Source: Actinomycetota bacterium
Lineage (GTDB): Bacteria > Actinomycetota > Acidimicrobiia > Acidimicrobiales > JAMCPL01
Reading direction: 5' to 3'
Assembly (NCBI GenBank): GCA_023379725.1
Contig: JAMCPC010000129.1
Location: forward strand, 28,498 to 38,196
Length of the DNA: 9,699 bases
The translations under genes were made by a program, and so were the position numbers. A model generated the notes under the pieces. The model was not told the DNA's origin. It searched no databases and saw only the letters and a list, made by a program, of their open reading frames with translations. Positions 6,852 through 9,699 of the stretch are shown here, piece by piece (the first letter of the stretch is position 1; every line of letters begins with the position of its first letter).

Positions 6852-6874
6852 TATTGAGCGTATTGAGCTGGTAC

Positions 6875-9457
6875 TTAATATTTGACCTCCTGTAGTCGCT
6901 TCAGCCTGAGGCTATTGGTGAGCACAAAGATAGACGACAACCCCATGGCTGCCGCTGCCAACATAGGGTTTAAATGAATACCGAGGCTTGGGGCCAGAGC
7001 GCCTGCCGCTACAGGAATTAACACTATGTTGTAAATGAATGCCCAGAATAGATTGAGCTTGATAATCTTGAGGGTTCGCCTGGCGTTGTCTATAGCAGTT
7101 ACAGCTCCTGAGATGCTACCTCGTGCCAGAGCTACATCGGCGGCCTCTATAGCTATATCTGTACCAGATGCAATAGCGATGCCGGTGTCAGCCTGAGCGA
7201 GTGCAGGCGCATCGTTGATGCCATCACCGACAAATGCTACCTTGTGTCCAGTCTCCTGTAGCTGAGTTACTACAGCGGACTTGTCTTCCGGAAGTACCTC
7301 CGCATGTACGTCGGAGATACCCAACTTTTGTGCTACGGCATTGGCTGTACGCCGTGTGTCTCCAGTGACCATAGCAACCTGGACGCCGCGTGTTGCAAGA
7401 TCATATACGATTCTTGCAGATTCTGGCCTGACGGTATCCGATATTGCAATTACTCCGGCTACGTCCTCTCCTCCCTCAGACGTGCCTACTCCACTTCTCA
7501 CTCTGGTATTCACCCTGTTCACCCCGGTGCTACTTTTTATCGCACTACTCCCTTTCGCACCGCCCTCCACTACGCCATCCTCCACTACGCCATCCTCCAC
7601 TACGCCATCCTCCGTTGTGCCCTCCACTACGCCGCCCCCCGTTGTGCCGTCTCTGTCTGCATTATTTTCCACTACTACGAAAACAGGCGTCTTACCCTCT
7701 GCTGCCAATCGATTGACCCGATCCTCAAATTGTCCGCTATCTACTCCCTCTCCCGTGATGTAGCGAAGTGAGCCTACTCGTACACGCCTCCCGTTCACTA
7801 TTGCGGTTGCGCCCATTCCGGATAGTGCCTCAAACTGATCGGGTGAGGATATAGTGATGCCACGCGAAGTAGCTTCATCGACTATAGCCTGGGCGAGAGG
7901 ATGCTCCGAAGCCGATTCGACTGAAGCGGCGAGCCACAGTAGCTCATCAGGGTCGTCTGCGATGATATCTGTAACACTGGGTCTTCCTTCTGTGAGTGTG
8001 CCGGTCTTGTCGAAGAGCACTGTATCTACATTCGAAAGCGTCTCCAGTGCTTCCCCGTTACGGAAGAGTATACCCATTTCTGCTGATCGTCCGGTACCGA
8101 CCATGATAGCTGCAGGTGTGGCCAACCCCATAGCACATGGGCAGGCAACTACCAACACCGCTACGGCTGATACAACCGCTGTGGTAATTGACGGCGTAGG
8201 ACCGAATACCCACCATACTCCAAAGGTGACAATGGCTATACCGATCACGATAGGGGTGAATACGGCTACTACCTTGTCTGCAAGTCTCTGAATCGGTAGC
8301 TTGCTTGTCTGGGCGTTTTCTACCAAGCGGATTATCTGCGATAGAACGGTATCTGCACCGACAGATGTAGCTTCGATGACCAGCCTGCCCTCCCTGTTCA
8401 TTGTACCTCCAACTACCTGGTCATCTGGCGACTTGGAGACTGCCAGTGGCTCACCGGTCAGCATAGCTTCGTCTACATGTGAGGTACCATCTATTACAAT
8501 ACCGTCTACTGGTATGCGTTCACCTGGTCGTACGGCCACATGATCGTCGACATGAATAGAGCCTACCGGGACATCTTCCTCGGTGCCATCTGTGTGCAGA
8601 AGTCTGGCCTCTTTTGATTGCAATCCAGCCAGCTTTCTGATCGCCTGAGATGCACGCCCTTTCCCTAATTCCTCAAAGTACTTGCCGAGTAGTATCAATG
8701 CAACTATGACTGCTGCCGAATCAAAGTATACTTGCCGTGCTGTCGACGGGAATAGGCTGGGTGCTACCAGCACAATTACACTGTATAACCATGCTGCGCC
8801 TACGCCGGTAGACACCAGCGAGTTCATATCAGGAGAGAGGTGTCGGTAAGCAAGAAACCCGGGTTTGAAGAATCTCCTTCCCGGTATGATTAGTATGGCA
8901 GTCGTGAATGCGAATTGCACCCAGCTGTAGAAGTTGTTCCATGGGCTGGCTGACGCCAGTGCTTTACTGAATACTGGCGAGAAAGTCGATCCTTCAGACA
9001 GTACCAACACCGGTATGGCAAGCACGAAAGCCAGTATTACGTCACGCTTCATCTTTGCTAAAGCATCGTCGTGTATGGTGTCCGTGCTGCCTGAGCCGAC
9101 ATCCAGAGGGTGTGCCTGGTAGCCGATTGCAGCTATGGCACTGGCCATGTCATCTGCTCCTATGGCATCAGGAGAATAGCTTACCGAAGCTCGCTCGGTA
9201 GTCAGATTGACCGTTGCATCAGAGATTCCAGGTAAGCGTTTGAGAGTCTTTTCCACTCTGGATACGCAAGATGCACATGTCATGCCCTCGATCCCCAACT
9301 CTATGGTCTGGAGGGATCCGGTTACCTCGTTTGCCCACTCGGGTGTAGCAGGCTCGGATATACCAGGCTCGGGGAGAGCAGATGAGTCACCACCTATCTG
9401 CTCTCCAGTATGCTCACCGTTTGTCCTCTCGGGAGCTTTCGTCTTCGCTTTGGTCAT
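6875..9457 (-). CDS. copA: Cu(I)-exporting P1B-type ATPase
   Basis: Membrane ATPase that pumps Cu(I) (possibly Ag(I)) out of the cytoplasm, 860 residues. In order: a charged, disordered N-terminus 1-50; one heavy-metal domain about 51-115 with GMTCASC (C61, C64); membrane segments MA/MB and TM1-2 about 138-265; the A-domain with TGEP 334-337; the membrane metal site CPC at C439-C441; phosphorylation motif DKTGT with D483; SEHP with H519; MVTGD 696-700; GDGIND 744-749; and the last helices with NLFWAFIYN (802-810) and MGLSS (838-842). CPC, YN and MxxSS together are the Cu(I) signature. All catalytic residues are intact. Odd feature: about 65 extra residues (about 600-665) between VFVVVEN and AGVIAISDTVRPE, where CopA proteins normally need only a few. 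They include (EDGVV)3 encoded by a 15-bp tandem repeat. The ATG overlaps the copZ stop (ATGA), indicating coupling. It is convergent with the ClC gene across 23 bp. Confidence 0.96.
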   Translation of the reverse strand: MTKAKTKAPERTNGEHTGEQIGGDSSALPEPGISEPATPEWANEVTGSLQTIELGIEGMTCASCVSRVEKTLKRLPGISDATVNLTTERASVSYSPDAIGADDMASAIAAIGYQAHPLDVGSGSTDTIHDDALAKMKRDVILAFVLAIPVLVLSEGSTFSPVFSKALASASPWNNFYSWVQFAFTTAILIIPGRRFFKPGFLAYRHLSPDMNSLVSTGVGAAWLYSVIVLVAPSLFPSTARQVYFDSAAVIVALILLGKYFEELGKGRASQAIRKLAGLQSKEARLLHTDGTEEDVPVGSIHVDDHVAVRPGERIPVDGIVIDGTSHVDEAMLTGEPLAVSKSPDDQVVGGTMNREGRLVIEATSVGADTVLSQIIRLVENAQTSKLPIQRLADKVVAVFTPIVIGIAIVTFGVWWVFGPTPSITTAVVSAVAVLVVACPCAMGLATPAAIMVGTGRSAEMGILFRNGEALETLSNVDTVLFDKTGTLTEGRPSVTDIIADDPDELLWLAASVESASEHPLAQAIVDEATSRGITISSPDQFEALSGMGATAIVNGRRVRVGSLRYITGEGVDSGQFEDRVNRLAAEGKTPVFVVVENNADRDGTTGGGVVEGTTEDGVVEDGVVEDGVVEGGAKGSSAIKSSTGVNRVNTRVRSGVGTSEGGEDVAGVIAISDTVRPESARIVYDLATRGVQVAMVTGDTRRTANAVAQKLGISDVHAEVLPEDKSAVVTQLQETGHKVAFVGDGINDAPALAQADTGIAIASGTDIAIEAADVALARGSISGAVTAIDNARRTLKIIKLNLFWAFIYNIVLIPVAAGALAPSLGIHLNPMLAAAAMGLSSIFVLTNSLRLKRLQEVKY
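7566..7610. repeat. 15-bp tandem repeat (3 exact copies) inside copA
   Basis: The unit TCCACTACGCCATCC is repeated exactly at 7566-7580, 7581-7595 and 7596-7610. It is followed by degenerate copies (TCCGTTGTGCCC at 7611-7622, TCCACTACGCC at 7623-7633, and a C-run at 7634-7640). Read on the minus strand it encodes EDGVV repeats, residues about 616-631 of CopA. Because the unit is five codons, gain or loss of copies keeps the reading frame. Open frames on the plus strand across this stretch (for example repeating HYAIL) are a by-product of the repeat. Confidence 0.95.
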
Positions 9458-9681
9458 TGGCTCACTATGACTTCATGGGATGCAACATCGTATCCCTGAT
9501 CCTCAATTGCTTCAGTGATAGCTTCAAGGGTGGTCGGTGTACTATAGGAAACCTTTACTGTTTTTGCTTTGATGTCTACCTCTGCCTTCTCTACTCCGGT
9601 CAATGGCTGTAATGCCCCCTCGATTGAGGACTTGCAGTGTGCACAGCTAATTCCTGGTACTGAAATGTTTACAAGTGGCAT
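9454..9681 (-). CDS. copZ: CopZ-like copper chaperone (heavy-metal-associated domain)
   Basis: Small cytosolic metallochaperone, 75 residues, a single ferredoxin-like heavy-metal domain that binds Cu(I) through two cysteines and passes it to the CopA N-terminal domain. The metal loop is PGISCAHCKSSIEG with C13 and C16. It is followed by LTGVEKAEVDIKAKTVKVSY, the typical beta-beta strands, and EAITEAIEDQGYDV at the end. The loop has IS where CopA has MT, common in free-standing actinobacterial members. The start is ATG at 9679-9681, preceded by AAGGAG with 5-nt spacing. A GTG two codons upstream lies inside that Shine-Dalgarno and is rejected. The TGA stop overlaps the copA ATG by 4 nt, so both are in one operon with copZ first. 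Its promoter is outside the window. Confidence 0.93.
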   Translation of the reverse strand: MPLVNISVPGISCAHCKSSIEGALQPLTGVEKAEVDIKAKTVKVSYSTPTTLEAITEAIEDQGYDVASHEVIVSQ

Positions 9682-9686
9682 AATCA

Positions 9687-9692
9687 CTCCTT
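9687..9692 (-). promoter_or_regulatory. copZ: Shine-Dalgarno of copZ
   Basis: AAGGAG read on the minus strand, 5 nt from the ATG at 9681. This settles the copZ start in favour of ATG rather than the GTG at 9687, which overlaps the site. Confidence 0.85.
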
Positions 9693-9699
9693 TCTTCTT

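Noticed and set aside
6852..6874. Terminator between the ClC gene and copA
   Set aside because: The 23-bp convergent gap shows no stem-loop or T-tract.
7281..7771. Plus-strand open frames opposite copA with repeating HYAIL or proline-rich peptides
   Set aside because: They come from the 15-bp tandem repeat read in the wrong frames. The minus strand carries an intact copper ATPase.

Overview
The window looks like chromosomal DNA of an actinomycete-type bacterium (Actinomycetota) with intermediate base composition, near 50% GC by eye and with frequent ATA and AGG codons. The strongest lineage clue is the first gene, a phosphoserine aminotransferase of the mycobacterial/actinobacterial type. 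The MMPL transporter and the small GISCAHC copper chaperone fit the same group. A moderate-GC acidophilic actinobacterium (Acidimicrobiia-like) is one possibility, but that is a guess from composition and gene content. No rRNA, tRNA, CRISPR array, transposase or phage gene was seen.

Layout. (1) 1-1008 (+): serC, lacking its N-terminus at the window edge. (2) 1009-1119: a convergent gap filled from stop codon to stop codon by an imperfect inverted repeat containing a direct repeat. (3) 1120-3525 (-): an 801-residue MMPL/RND-type membrane transporter that starts at TTG. (4) 3526-3863: a divergent control region with a perfect AGTATGCA-N5-TGCATACT dyad, more TATGCA half-sites, a sigma-70-like promoter and two other dyads. 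(5) 3864-4424 (+): a MarR-family regulator. (6) 4460-4591 (+): a 43-codon small ORF with a good Shine-Dalgarno, overlapping by 8 nt the start of (7) 4584-6851 (+): a ClC-family chloride channel/transporter with two CBS domains and a probable TrkA-C/RCK-C tail. (8) 6875-9457 (-): a Cu(I)-exporting P1B ATPase (copA) with an unusual repeat-bearing insertion, and (9) 9454-9681 (-): a copper chaperone (copZ) just upstream of it, with an ATGA stop/start overlap.

How the genes may work together. MarR regulators commonly control a divergently transcribed transporter and themselves. The TATGCA cluster between mmpL and marR fits that arrangement, so the MMPL pump is the likely main target. The small ORF and the ClC gene follow marR on the same strand with no visible terminator and may be co-transcribed, which would put anion transport under the same control. 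copZ-copA is a separate, compact copper-handling operon: CopZ carries Cu(I) in the cytoplasm and CopA exports it. Its promoter and any CsoR-like regulator lie beyond the right edge.

No clearly new multi-gene system is visible. The items most worth a second look are the in-frame 15-bp minisatellite inside the catalytic region of copA, the coupled small ORF ahead of the ClC gene, the TATGCA operator cluster, and the inverted repeat that exactly fills the serC/mmpL gap.
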